Assembly: GCF_027474825.1 (NCBI RefSeq)
Contig: NZ_CP107030.1
Coordinates: forward strand, 2,858,529-2,922,528
DNA from: Maribacter halichondriae
GTDB lineage: Bacteria > Bacteroidota > Bacteroidia > Flavobacteriales > Flavobacteriaceae
Direction of reading: 5' to 3'
Length of the DNA stretch: 64,000 nt
The translations under genes and the position numbers were made by a program. Of the stretch, positions 17,896 through 26,768 are shown one piece after another (within the stretch, counting starts at the first letter, position 1; every line of letters starts with the position of its first letter). The notes beneath the pieces are model-generated. The model was not told the DNA's origin. It saw only the letters and a list, made by a program, of their open reading frames with translations, and did no database searches.

Positions 17896-18470
17896 TCAAT
17901 TATCCCTTACTGCTTTCGTATCTCCACCACTCATGCCTGGTATCCATTTGCCATTTATAAAAACTTCCGTAATCCAATCAATTGAACTTTGAGAGGTAGG
18001 AACAAAGGTTTCTCTATACAAGCGCGTCCAACCACTCACCTCTGGGTAAGGGATGGTTTTATCACCTTTCGGGTAATGTACAGTATACTCCTTTGTACTT
18101 TACCACTTCCCATAATCCTATACTCGCCTTGAAATAACAAGTTACCATCTATCTGAAATTCCAACCATTCTAATTTACTTGTAGTTGGGTTATAGGTAAT
18201 AATGCCTTCTGAGAACATAATCGTGTCATTCTTAGCGTAAATTCCTGTTCTTGAATGAATCAATCTTTTATCGGATCCCCATTCAAAATCAATAACCTTT
18301 AGGTCTTTTAAATTAGGCCTTTTTTGTATAAATGGATCGTCATTTGGAAGTCCCCATGTGCCTATGTAAAAAGAGAGTTGTTCTAGTGGATTCTCCCTGT
18401 TCTGCGCATTGGAAACACAAATATTCGTTATCATTAAAACGATAAAAACTGTGGTCTTTTTTAATTTCAT
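17896..18470 (-). pseudogene. Secreted lipocalin-like protein, frameshifted
   Basis: Starts MKLKKTTVFIVLMITNICVSNAQ (signal peptide), then LEQLSFYIGTWGLPNDDPFIQ and FEWGSDKRLIHSRTGIYAKNDT, matching the second half of the upstream gene (IGTWEVP, FSWGKNKRTI, GLITYNG). The frame stops at 18036. One extra base near 18090 restores REYTVHYPKGDKTIPYPEVSGW and runs to a stop at 17896. Probably a single-domain paralogue of the 374-residue neighbour, 13 bp downstream of it in the same direction. Function unknown. Confidence 0.6.
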
Positions 18471-18482
18471 AATACCTAGGTT

Positions 18483-19607
18483 TTAGTTCAATACTTTAGT
18501 CCAAGATTCTATTTTTGAACCAGTTTTTATTGGATGTTCCCATTCACCATTTTTCTTCCAAAAGAATTCTCCCGTAAAGTTATTGTTATCAACTGGGGAC
18601 CATATTTGTTTAAATTCTATGCTTTTTCCGCCTTTAGGTGCTTTAGCTCCATTACTCCACGGTAGACCAGCACCTTCTTTATAATGACAGGTAAATTCGC
18701 GATATATTGTCCTATCCTCATCAAATTTAAACTTACCATTAGCCATAAGTGGATTATTCAAACTGGAATAAGAGGTAATAAACACTAGCGCATCTTCAAT
18801 GCCGTTATAAGTAATTAAACCTTGATTTTCTTGAACCCACTTATTAGTTGTAGCACGTTTAAATTCATTTTTATAGAGTATGGTTCTCTTATTTTTTCCC
18901 CAAGAAAATGTCATTCTAGCTTTATTTTCCCCAACAGGGACCTCCCAAGTACCAATTAAATATGCTATGTCTTTATATTCTTTAGGAATCGGTAATAATT
19001 CCTCCTTTTTAAGTTTCCAGTCATACGTTCGCATTTTTGTCCATTCTTCACCTTTTACACTGTAAGATTCAATGGTACTAACACCATTTGACATCCAAGA
19101 TATATGACCTGATGAATATTCAATGCCATCTGGTGTTGTAAAAGTTTGTAGCTCTTTTATATTGCCATTTTCCATTTTCCATATCTCTCCATGACCTAAT
19201 GTGCCATCACTTCCAATCTGCATAATTTTAAGCTTGCTATCCAATGGGTCCCAATACTCCGTGAATTCCCATATAGTCCCTGCATCCTCATCATTTTTTA
19301 TAACATATAATCTGCCTTTGATATGTTTATTGCCAATACCATATTGCCAGTGAAGAGCATAAGCATCATAGGGTTCTTGCTCATTTTTATAGTTTTTGTT
19401 ATCGGCTACCCATATACCAGTTGCAGCGGTTCTTGTCTCCCAATTTTCTATTACCCATTTTGGAATAGCTTCAGAAGTTGCTTCGTCAACTACATAATCG
19501 TTATTGCAGCTGGAAAAATCGTTAGATAGAGAAAAACTATCAAATGAATTAAGGAACGTAAAAAATATACAAACCAAAATTGAATAGTTGAATCGATGTT
19601 TTTTCAT
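18483..19607 (-). CDS. Secreted protein with two lipocalin-like (heme/ligand-type) domains
   Basis: A 374-residue protein with a signal peptide (FNYSILVCIFFTFLNSFDSFS). The N-terminal half has WETRTAATGIWVADNKNYKNEQEPYDAYALHW, WEFTEYWDPLDSKLKIMQIGSDGTLG and SGHISWMSNG. The C-terminal half has AYLIGTWEVPVGENKARMTFSWGKNKRTILYKNEF and WSPVDNNNFTGEFFWKKNGEW. The GTW/SWG pattern resembles DUF1579/lipocalin-like beta barrels. It is first of a same-strand pair with a shorter frameshifted paralogue, and 29 bp downstream of the ankyrin gene. Ligand unknown. Confidence 0.65.
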   Translation of the reverse strand: MKKHRFNYSILVCIFFTFLNSFDSFSLSNDFSSCNNDYVVDEATSEAIPKWVIENWETRTAATGIWVADNKNYKNEQEPYDAYALHWQYGIGNKHIKGRLYVIKNDEDAGTIWEFTEYWDPLDSKLKIMQIGSDGTLGHGEIWKMENGNIKELQTFTTPDGIEYSSGHISWMSNGVSTIESYSVKGEEWTKMRTYDWKLKKEELLPIPKEYKDIAYLIGTWEVPVGENKARMTFSWGKNKRTILYKNEFKRATTNKWVQENQGLITYNGIEDALVFITSYSSLNNPLMANGKFKFDEDRTIYREFTCHYKEGAGLPWSNGAKAPKGGKSIEFKQIWSPVDNNNFTGEFFWKKNGEWEHPIKTGSKIESWTKVLN

Positions 19608-19636
19608 GATTTAAAAATTTAATTGAGTTATTAATA

Positions 19637-21073
19637 CTATTTAGCCCCTTTACTAATTAGGAATTTCCTTATTTCATCATTTTTAGTAGATTGAAGCGGC
19701 GTTTCTCCTTCAGATTCAAATTTTCTCCCAATTCTATTAACATCGGCACCATTCGCTACAAGTAACTCAACCTGATCAAATTGTTCTCTCTGGCTAGCCC
19801 AATGCAAGGCTGTTGTGCCTAGAAAGTGCTGCTCTTCAACTTTGGCTCCTCTGTTTATGAGTAATTCTGTCATATCGGTACCACTTCTACCAATGATGGG
19901 ATACCACAAAAGCGCAAAATCATGTGCTCCTCTTTCATATATTCGGTTGGGATCTTCATCCAAAAGTCTTTTAACAGTAGTAAAATCATTAAGCATAACA
20001 GCCGTAGGCAATGAATATGGTGCTCCATTCTCTATTAAAAATTCAACTATTTTTTTGTTTCCAATATGTGCGCAAGCCTCAACACAGATTTCACTGGTTG
20101 TTGCTACGCTATGAGCCATACGTGCATCTGCTTGAACCGTTTTCTTAACATAATCAAAATTGCCATGAGACATACCTACTAACCGTCTCCTCAAGTACAA
20201 TGGAATTTCATTTATGTTTGGTTTTTTGTAAGTATTGCCATCACGATCGTATGCTAAGCGAGAAGTATGAACTGTTCTAGGAATTTCATTATGTGTAGCA
20301 ATAAGGTCAAAAACGCTCTTATGCCCTTCACGTTCTGCCAATTTTATAGCCAAGTCTCCATTTATATCTTTTCTGTCAACATCTGCACCTAATCGAATAA
20401 GCATTTCTACCATTTCATAACTTCCACGTTTGGCTGCAATGTGTAATGGTGGCAAATCTGCATTTTTTGCTGGGTTAGGATTCGTATTATTTGATAATAA
20501 AGCTGCTGCAGTTAATTCAGCCACAGCTAAATTTGAATATCGAAGTGCTTTTTGAATTGGTGTGGTTCCATTTTCATTTTTAAAACTTAAATTAGGGTTT
20601 CCACATTTTGCATAGATTCGCCACATATCCTTTCCTGCACCTCCGGTTGCAGCTGCCCACATTACGTTTCCCCCCATTGGGTGGTAGGTATTGATCACAT
20701 CTTTGGTTAATTCTGACTCTTCTCCTAAAAGACTATCATAGCTTTCCCAATCTAAGCTCAAAGCAGATTCATGCAAATCGACTTGATATCCAGATTTCTT
20801 TAAAAACTCCCCAAGGTTCTTATGTCCGGCTAATAAGGCTAGTACAAAACCTGTCCTACCAATATTATCTTTTACGGATAATAGGTTTTTATTGTTTTCT
20901 AAAAGTTCCTTGACTTTAGATATATTGCCATTAGAACAAGCTTGAAGAAATTTATCCATATTGATATTTGAATGGTTTTCTTCTCCTCCAAAATTACTCA
21001 GAATAAGAGGTACGGCTGCTAACGCAGCCCCTCCTATAATAGCTTTTTTTACAAATTTTCTTCTAGATTCCAT
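19637..21073 (-). CDS. Tat-exported ankyrin-repeat protein
   Basis: A 478-residue protein. The start has a twin-arginine-like motif (ESRRKFVKKAIIGGAALAAVPLIL), so export by Tat is likely. The rest is ankyrin repeats: FLQACSNGNISKVKELLENN, GRTGFVLALLAGHKNLGEFLKKSG, DLPPLHIAAKRGSYEMVEMLIRLGADVDRKD, GTTALHWASQREQFDQVELLVANGADVNRIG. Ankyrin arrays bind proteins, and no enzyme domain is present. A shorter ankyrin protein with a similar leader lies at 25500-26015, so this cargo has two secreted ankyrin genes. Role unknown. Confidence 0.85.
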   Translation of the reverse strand: MESRRKFVKKAIIGGAALAAVPLILSNFGGEENHSNINMDKFLQACSNGNISKVKELLENNKNLLSVKDNIGRTGFVLALLAGHKNLGEFLKKSGYQVDLHESALSLDWESYDSLLGEESELTKDVINTYHPMGGNVMWAAATGGAGKDMWRIYAKCGNPNLSFKNENGTTPIQKALRYSNLAVAELTAAALLSNNTNPNPAKNADLPPLHIAAKRGSYEMVEMLIRLGADVDRKDINGDLAIKLAEREGHKSVFDLIATHNEIPRTVHTSRLAYDRDGNTYKKPNINEIPLYLRRRLVGMSHGNFDYVKKTVQADARMAHSVATTSEICVEACAHIGNKKIVEFLIENGAPYSLPTAVMLNDFTTVKRLLDEDPNRIYERGAHDFALLWYPIIGRSGTDMTELLINRGAKVEEQHFLGTTALHWASQREQFDQVELLVANGADVNRIGRKFESEGETPLQSTKNDEIRKFLISKGAK

Positions 21074-21128
21074 AATATTTATTTGTTATGCTATAATTTG
21101 AAACATAAATTTTCTTCTCGTCCTTGTT

Positions 21129-21200
21129 TTATTTTAAAAAGGTTTTTGAAAATTTCACCACAATCACCTTATTATTGGTAAAAGGTTATTTAAATGATAG
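21129..21200 (-). pseudogene. Relic of a second DUF5916 gene (last ~24 codons)
   Basis: The minus strand reads LSFK-stop-PFTNNKVIVVKFSKTFLK-stop. The intact DUF5916 protein at 22299-24527 ends LSPRQPFTDNQVIVVKFSKTFLN. The match covers the last 24 codons, with an in-frame stop. This is a leftover of a duplicated or replaced copy, in the gap between the ankyrin and DUF2911 genes. Confidence 0.75.
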
Positions 21201-21222
21201 TAAATGTCCATTTTTTTGTCTA

Positions 21223-22296
21223 TTAATAATTTTTCTTATATCTATTTATGTAAGATTTTATATCATTAGTTTCTTTTTCATTTTTTGCTAATACTAAAGC
21301 ATCATTAAATGCTATATCAGCCTTTTCTTTTTTTCCCATCCATCCATATGCATTGCCAATTAGCATCTTTGCTTTGTAAGACTTAGGAAAATACTTTAAA
21401 GCATTTTCAAATAGTTCTATTGCCTTTTCAGGTGAATTATGATGACCTAATGCTTCTCGCCCAACATATAAAAACATAGATTCACTGCCTAGCTTCAAAG
21501 CTTCATTTATCAATACATTAGATGCTTCTATTTCACCAAGTGATTCTAGAATGAGTCCTTTTTGATACACATTTTCAAATCTACGTTCATAACTTATAGA
21601 ACGGTCAATCCATTTTAATGCTTTGTCTAAATTTGTATTATGCAACCAACAATATAAAGCTGCTTCTCGGTTGCCTCGCCATGAAAAACGGGGCAGTGTT
21701 CTCAGTTCGTCTTCTATAACAGCTATTGTAGTTTTAATTTCATCTACCTCTATTGTAAATGGTATTTTTAGTCCTGCCCATTTAAGTACAATATTGACTT
21801 TATTTGCCTCAATATTTTCAAAATTGTATGTTAAGTATTCTTGATGATCTGAAACTTGGGGTGTAACTTCTACTCTCAATGCATCTTCACTTTGGTCATA
21901 ATAAAAGCTTCCCCATTGCACATGATTTTTAGAAAAGATAACAGTCCATTTGTCTTTATCAGGAATCATGTGGATACCATAATTACCAGATTTCAGTGTT
22001 TGCCCATTAATTATGACATCATCTTGAAATCTAATTGTAGTAGATTCGTTAGCTCCTGCTCTCCAAACTTCCCCATATGGAACAAGTGTGCCAAATATAT
22101 TTCTGTTTCTAACTGCTGGTCTGTGGTATTTGATGGTGATTTCTGTGATACCAATAGTATGTGATATCATAGCCATTTTGCTAGTCTCAGGATAGCTTAT
22201 ATTATCATTTGTAATAATATCTCGTGATTCCCACTGCGAATACGCAAATTGTGATATCACTAATATAAAAGTCAAATAAGTAATTTTTGCATTCAT
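21223..22296 (-). CDS. DUF2911 protein with C-terminal TPR repeats
   Basis: A 357-residue exported protein (signal TYLTFILVISQFAYSQ). The DUF2911 domain spans about 35-180: YHRPAVRNRNIFGTLVPYGEVWRAGANESTTIRFQDDV, LKSGNYGIHMIPDKDKWTVIFSKN, WGSFYYDQSEDALRV. TPR helices follow at about 200-350 (NLDKALKWIDRSISYERR, FENVYQKGLILESLGE, PEKAIELFENALKYFPKSYKAKMLIGNAYGW). It starts 2 bp downstream of the DUF5916 stop, so the two are one transcription unit. Function of DUF2911 is unknown; it is typical of Bacteroidota secreted proteins. Confidence 0.88.
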   Translation of the reverse strand: MNAKITYLTFILVISQFAYSQWESRDIITNDNISYPETSKMAMISHTIGITEITIKYHRPAVRNRNIFGTLVPYGEVWRAGANESTTIRFQDDVIINGQTLKSGNYGIHMIPDKDKWTVIFSKNHVQWGSFYYDQSEDALRVEVTPQVSDHQEYLTYNFENIEANKVNIVLKWAGLKIPFTIEVDEIKTTIAVIEDELRTLPRFSWRGNREAALYCWLHNTNLDKALKWIDRSISYERRFENVYQKGLILESLGEIEASNVLINEALKLGSESMFLYVGREALGHHNSPEKAIELFENALKYFPKSYKAKMLIGNAYGWMGKKEKADIAFNDALVLAKNEKETNDIKSYINRYKKNY

Positions 22297-22298
22297 AA

Positions 22299-24527
22299 TT
22301 AATTGAGAAATGTTTTAGAAAATTTTACCACAATTACCTGATTATCTGTAAAGGGCTGTCTGGGTGATAGCGCATTGCGATTTGTATTTGCATTATGGTT
22401 ATATACTAAATATAAATCAGTACCTTCGATAGGGTTGTATCTGAAACGAAGATTTAACCCTGCTTTATCTGATCTAGTGTCGTACTGAATGTAAGTATTG
22501 ATGGAAGCTTTGGATGAAAAATTCAATTTTAATCGTGTATAATAACGACTCAAATTAAGTTTGCTTGAGGTGTTTACTGCATAGGCTTCAGGGAAACTTA
22601 AATTGTTATATGTAATACCTAATTCGGCTTTAAATGTCTTACTAAAATCATAAGAAGCATTCATAAACGATGTAAACTGCTTACCACCATAGAAATCGCC
22701 AAATTCTACATCTAAAAATAGCTGATAAGCTTTGGCGTTTCCCGTGCTTATAAAAGGATTGAATTTCCACATTCTATACTCGCCAGTTGGAATCGTGACA
22801 CCATCAGCTATTTGCCAATCAAAAGTTAAATTATCCTCCAAATAAAGAGGTAAGAACGCAGAGATTTCATAACCCTTTTTGTGAATAGCTGTGACATAAA
22901 AATTAGTCTGAAAGGTTTCATGGGCTCCAGTTGAGGATACCCAATATTTAGTAATGTAATGCCCAAATCTAAAAAAACGTAAAAAATCAGAATTCGAATA
23001 GGTTCTGCGCCAACCATTATTTAGAGTAGCTCGTTTTGTATTGGGTCTAAAAACAAAACCTAACTCAGGATTAAAATTTTCTGTATAATTTCTAAAAACA
23101 TAATCAATCCCAAAGCCATTGGCTCTAAATGTATTTAGTGCAGCTCCATACATTGGTTTCCAGTTTCCTGTTTGTGTATCAAAAGTAGAGGCCAAGGTAA
23201 TGCGGGTTCTAATAATGTCAGTAAATCTTATGTTGGCATCAATGGCTACCAAGTGATTGCTTTCTTCTTTGTTGATTTTATTTGTATTTAACAGACCAAT
23301 ATTTGAGCCTCTCGTTCCTATGGTCCTGCGCAACCTTAAGACACTCATATTGTTTGATAAGGCTACATCTTCAACCTTATGAGTCTGCATATTTAAAACA
23401 CCATATTGCCATTTTGAACTGTTTCCAGTAAATCTCAATCCGCCAATTATTGGAATAGCGGCTCCATTTTCAATGCCTATTCGCCTAGAATTGAACAAGC
23501 GATGATCAAATTGATTAGAATTAAATAAATCTGCATTTTCAAGAAAGAACAATCGCTTCTCTGGCAGGAAAATTGGGAATCTGGAAATATTAACGATTCT
23601 ATCATCAACTTCAACTTCTGCAAAGTCTGTATTAAGCGTAAAATCCAAAGTGCTATTGGCACTGGGTTTATATTTTATATCCAAGCCGATATTGCTTAAT
23701 ACTTTATCTAAAGTTTCATTATTTGCATAAGCTTTGCGTTCAAATGCGGTAGTCTGATTTTCGTATGCAGTTCCTTCGGTATTTAAAGGATTTTGGCTTA
23801 TAATATTCCCTTTTATATAAGGTGTAATATATAATGGCTTTGCCGAAGGTAAATCCTGAAATTGTATCTCTTCTGAATTACTAAAATGATAATGTGCAAA
23901 ATCAATTTCTGTATTGTTCTGTGGTGAAATAACACGTTCATTCTTCAGTTTGTATTTAACAATAGCTTTAATTCGCATTATATTTATATCAGATTTCTCA
24001 TAACGCAATGAAGAAAATGGAATTCGCATTTCGGTACTCCAACCATCTTCATTTATTTTTGATGTTGCTGTCCAAAAGGTATTCCATGAGTTATTAAAAT
24101 CCTCCCCATTTCTGCTTATTTCAAGATCTTGCCTAGCTCCTAAAGGGTTTGTTCTAAACACTAAAGTATTAAGTTTGTCATTGTAAGAATCAATATAAAT
24201 TTCAAAGTAGTCATCATCAGATTGTGCCTTATCTCGCTCTAGTGTAGTAGCGAAAATTTGCGAAGGGTCATTGAAAGAAATATTGGCAGATATATAAAGA
24301 AATTGTGCATCATATAACACCTTTACAACAACATTTTCAGTAGCGTTAGCACCCAGATTAGGTTCTATCTGCTTAAAATTATTTAACTCAAAAGCATTCT
24401 GCCATTCAGAAGAATTAATAACCCCATCCAATTCAATTGATACAGTTCTTTTAGGAATATCTGTTATTTGTGCAAATACAGTTGGTTGAATAAATAATAT
24501 TAGAATAGAAAGGGTTTTTAGTCGCAT
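22299..24527 (-). CDS. DUF5916 protein with CBM9-like N-terminal domain and membrane barrel
   Basis: A 742-residue exported protein (signal SILILFIQPTVFAQ). Residues about 25-210 form a carbohydrate-binding family 9-like domain (IELDGVINSSEWQNAFELNNF, YDAQFLYISANIS, DDYFEIYIDSYNDKLNTLVFRTNPLGARQD, GWSTEMRIPFSSLRY). The DUF5916 region follows (FPIFLPEKRLFFLENADLF, RRIGIENGAAIPIIGGLRFTG), with a C-terminal array of beta strands ending VIVVKFSKTF, which looks like an outer-membrane barrel. Its genes often sit beside peptidase or hydrolase genes. Here the dehalogenase-like gene lies just upstream and DUF2911 just downstream. Substrate unknown. Confidence 0.9.
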   Translation of the reverse strand: MRLKTLSILILFIQPTVFAQITDIPKRTVSIELDGVINSSEWQNAFELNNFKQIEPNLGANATENVVVKVLYDAQFLYISANISFNDPSQIFATTLERDKAQSDDDYFEIYIDSYNDKLNTLVFRTNPLGARQDLEISRNGEDFNNSWNTFWTATSKINEDGWSTEMRIPFSSLRYEKSDINIMRIKAIVKYKLKNERVISPQNNTEIDFAHYHFSNSEEIQFQDLPSAKPLYITPYIKGNIISQNPLNTEGTAYENQTTAFERKAYANNETLDKVLSNIGLDIKYKPSANSTLDFTLNTDFAEVEVDDRIVNISRFPIFLPEKRLFFLENADLFNSNQFDHRLFNSRRIGIENGAAIPIIGGLRFTGNSSKWQYGVLNMQTHKVEDVALSNNMSVLRLRRTIGTRGSNIGLLNTNKINKEESNHLVAIDANIRFTDIIRTRITLASTFDTQTGNWKPMYGAALNTFRANGFGIDYVFRNYTENFNPELGFVFRPNTKRATLNNGWRRTYSNSDFLRFFRFGHYITKYWVSSTGAHETFQTNFYVTAIHKKGYEISAFLPLYLEDNLTFDWQIADGVTIPTGEYRMWKFNPFISTGNAKAYQLFLDVEFGDFYGGKQFTSFMNASYDFSKTFKAELGITYNNLSFPEAYAVNTSSKLNLSRYYTRLKLNFSSKASINTYIQYDTRSDKAGLNLRFRYNPIEGTDLYLVYNHNANTNRNALSPRQPFTDNQVIVVKFSKTFLN

Positions 24528-24552
24528 TGTTTTGAGTTCTTAAATAGATAAG

Positions 24553-25446
24553 TTAAATATGTTCTTGATTAATAAATGATAAGATAATTTCAACAACTTC
24601 ATCTGGCCTGTCTTCCTGCATATAATGCCCAGAAGATTCAATATATTCAAATGAAAAATTTGGCATAATATCCACTAAAAGCTGAACTTTTGCCATATTG
24701 ACTTCACCCATTCCAGGTTTAGCAATAAGCATTTTAAACGGAATATTGATTTTGTTGATATGATTCTCTAAATATTCAAAGAAATCATAACTGGATTTAG
24801 GCTTCCCATTTACTGGAATCATTTTAGGAAATTCTCTAATTGCCTTTCTAGATTTAACAGTGGGAAATGGCAACTTATAGTTATCCATTAACTCTGCAGT
24901 GATTTTTTCTTTATGATAAATGTTTTGAGGGATAAAACTTTTAACAAATCCATTCATTACCTGAATCATAAAATACCCAAAAGCTGAACGCATCAGTTTG
25001 AAGGGTAACTTCACTTTTTTAGGAAAATCGTCCCAAGTAAGATTCCATAAAAAAGTATCCATAACCAATAGCTTATTCATGTTATCCAGATGATCAATAC
25101 TATATTTAACTGCTAATGGACCTCCCCAGTCATGAGCTATAATGGTTAAGTTCTTTAAATTGAGAATTGAAATGAATTCTTTTAGAATTGAATAATGAAG
25201 ATCAACGGTATAAGGGATGTTAGGCTTATCGGAAAAACCAAATCCCAAAAGATCAATTGCTATGACCCTTGTGTTTGGTCTATTAACAACACTTGGGATT
25301 ATATTTCTCCAGAGATAGCTATAAGTCGGATTGCCATGAACAAACAATACAGGATTTCCAGCACCTTCATCTAAGTAATGGATCTTAAAACTATGGACTT
25401 TAGTAAAATTAGATTTAAAGGGAAGGAAAGGGAAGGATTGACTCAT
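24553..25446 (-). CDS. Haloalkane-dehalogenase-like alpha/beta hydrolase
   Basis: A 297-residue cytoplasmic alpha/beta hydrolase without signal peptide. The oxyanion/halide loop is HGNPTYSYLWRN (Asn39), and the nucleophile elbow is AHDWGGPLA with Asp106 followed by Trp107. The catalytic His is His274 in SGHYMQED. The Asn39/Asp106/Trp107/His274 set is the one used by haloalkane dehalogenases such as LinB and DhaA: hydrolysis of a carbon-halogen bond through an aspartyl ester, with Asn and Trp holding halide. FLWNLTWDDFP in the cap also fits. Related epoxide or fluoroacetate hydrolases share the fold but usually use other halide residues. It sits in the DUF5916/DUF2911 run. Confidence 0.85.
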   Translation of the reverse strand: MSQSFPFLPFKSNFTKVHSFKIHYLDEGAGNPVLFVHGNPTYSYLWRNIIPSVVNRPNTRVIAIDLLGFGFSDKPNIPYTVDLHYSILKEFISILNLKNLTIIAHDWGGPLAVKYSIDHLDNMNKLLVMDTFLWNLTWDDFPKKVKLPFKLMRSAFGYFMIQVMNGFVKSFIPQNIYHKEKITAELMDNYKLPFPTVKSRKAIREFPKMIPVNGKPKSSYDFFEYLENHINKINIPFKMLIAKPGMGEVNMAKVQLLVDIMPNFSFEYIESSGHYMQEDRPDEVVEIILSFINQEHI

Positions 25447-25499
25447 ATCATTTATCCATTTTTTAAATTAATCACTTTTGCTTGAATCGCATAAATGGA

Positions 25500-26015
25500 T
25501 TAGTATAATGCAATTTTTGTCTCCTTTGCACCTAAAGACTTAAGATATTCGACAACTATTTCAGCCTCTTCGCCGCCTCGTTGTGCATGATGTAATAAAG
25601 TATAACCGTGAGGTCCTTTAGCATGTAAACTATTAGGAAAATAGTTTAAAACTGGCTTGATAATATCCATTCTACCAAACATTGCCGCAGTAAACAAATT
25701 TGTTTGAGCTCCCTTATCTATGAGGAATTGTGCCAATTTTTTATAGCCTACATGAGAAGCTGCACCAAGTGCCGTTTCAAAATCGCCACCTCTCCAATCG
25801 TGTGCAGCGTTTAATAAGGTGGGGTGTTCTTCTAAAAGTTGTTTAACTACATCAATTTTACTATGTCCAGCTCCTACAAATTTTGCAACAAGTTCTTTAT
25901 CTAATTGCGGTGGGTCTCGATCCTGTATAGCATTTTTGCCAAATACTAGTGTTGGGGTTACTATTATTGTTCCGGCTGTTAACAGGCTTGCTTTTAAAAA
26001 TATTTGTCTATTCAT
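25500..26015 (-). CDS. Short exported ankyrin-repeat protein
   Basis: A 171-residue protein starting MNRQIFLKASLLTAGTIIVTPTLVFGK, an export signal with a single Arg, Tat-like in layout but not twin-Arg. Ankyrin helices follow: SKIDVVKQLLEEHPTLLNAAHDW, FETALGAASHVGYKKLAQFLIDKGAQTNLFTAAMFGRMDIIKPVLN, GYTLLHHAQRGGEEAEIVVEYLKSLGAK. It lies 11 bp downstream of the TPR gene and 53 bp upstream of the dehalogenase-like gene. Binding partner unknown. This domain type recurs in the larger ankyrin protein of the same cargo. Confidence 0.82.
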   Translation of the reverse strand: MNRQIFLKASLLTAGTIIVTPTLVFGKNAIQDRDPPQLDKELVAKFVGAGHSKIDVVKQLLEEHPTLLNAAHDWRGGDFETALGAASHVGYKKLAQFLIDKGAQTNLFTAAMFGRMDIIKPVLNYFPNSLHAKGPHGYTLLHHAQRGGEEAEIVVEYLKSLGAKETKIALY

Positions 26016-26026
26016 AATTTTCTACG

Positions 26027-26707
26027 TTAATTACTAGGAGGTCTTAAATTGCCGAGCCAGGAATCTATCCAGTGCTCATTCCAGTAGGAGATATCTATTG
26101 TGTTTCGGTCTTTAATTTTCCCAAACTCCGATTTGGCTTTTTCTAAAAGTGCAATTGCTGCTATTATGTCCCCGAAATTTTTGTCTTTTGCAGTTGCCAT
26201 TTCGGTCGCAGCCAAGACCATTAAAATTGGGTTGTTCGGACTATTTCTAATACCGTTGTTTAGTTGCTCAATTGAATTTTTTGAATAATCATTCGCTTCT
26301 AACACATTATTAATTGACTTAAAGTAGAATCCTTTTAACCTTAAGATTAAACAGTGTAGCGCATTAAAATTTGAGAGTAAATATTTGTCGTCATTTTTGG
26401 CCATATATGAATAGCGACTATTGGCCTGATCAAAAAAGGATTGTGCTTTATCTAAATACTCAATCTTATTTTTATCTGATGAATTTGCAATCTGAGTCGA
26501 GATATAAGCTGCCCAATATGGCGCAACCCAATTATCGTGGTTTTTAGAAGTTATCTCTTCAAGTAAAGTAATTGCTTTAATTGGATCTTGATCTGAATTC
26601 CAATCCCAATAGTATTGCACAGCAATTTTCATGTCTTTAATTTCAGTAGATGATAGTGTAGATTCAACAGAGTTTTGAGCACTAATAACGTTAGGAAGTA
26701 AGGCCAA
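26027..26707 (-). CDS. Secreted TPR-like helical protein (signal peptide split by a homopolymer shift)
   Basis: The usable frame gives helical repeats (IKDMKIAVQYYWDWNSDQDPIKAITLLEEI, WVAPYWAAYISTQIAN, IEYLDKAQSFFDQAN) and a C-terminal LLEKAKSEFGKIK. Within the frame only a TTG is available. Just upstream an ATG at 26739 (or 26742) reads MKIF, then breaks at the A6 run 26727-26732. One extra base gives MKIFLKHIIISLALLPNVISAQ, a textbook signal peptide joined to the frame. The real gene probably runs 26027-26739. It is part of a minus-strand run with the ankyrin genes; function unknown. Confidence 0.7.
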   Translation of the reverse strand: MALLPNVISAQNSVESTLSSTEIKDMKIAVQYYWDWNSDQDPIKAITLLEEITSKNHDNWVAPYWAAYISTQIANSSDKNKIEYLDKAQSFFDQANSRYSYMAKNDDKYLLSNFNALHCLILRLKGFYFKSINNVLEANDYSKNSIEQLNNGIRNSPNNPILMVLAATEMATAKDKNFGDIIAAIALLEKAKSEFGKIKDRNTIDISYWNEHWIDSWLGNLRPPSN

Positions 26708-26768
26708 TGAGATAATTATATGTTTTAAAAAATTTTCATCATTAATAAATTTAGTTTAGTTGATATGG

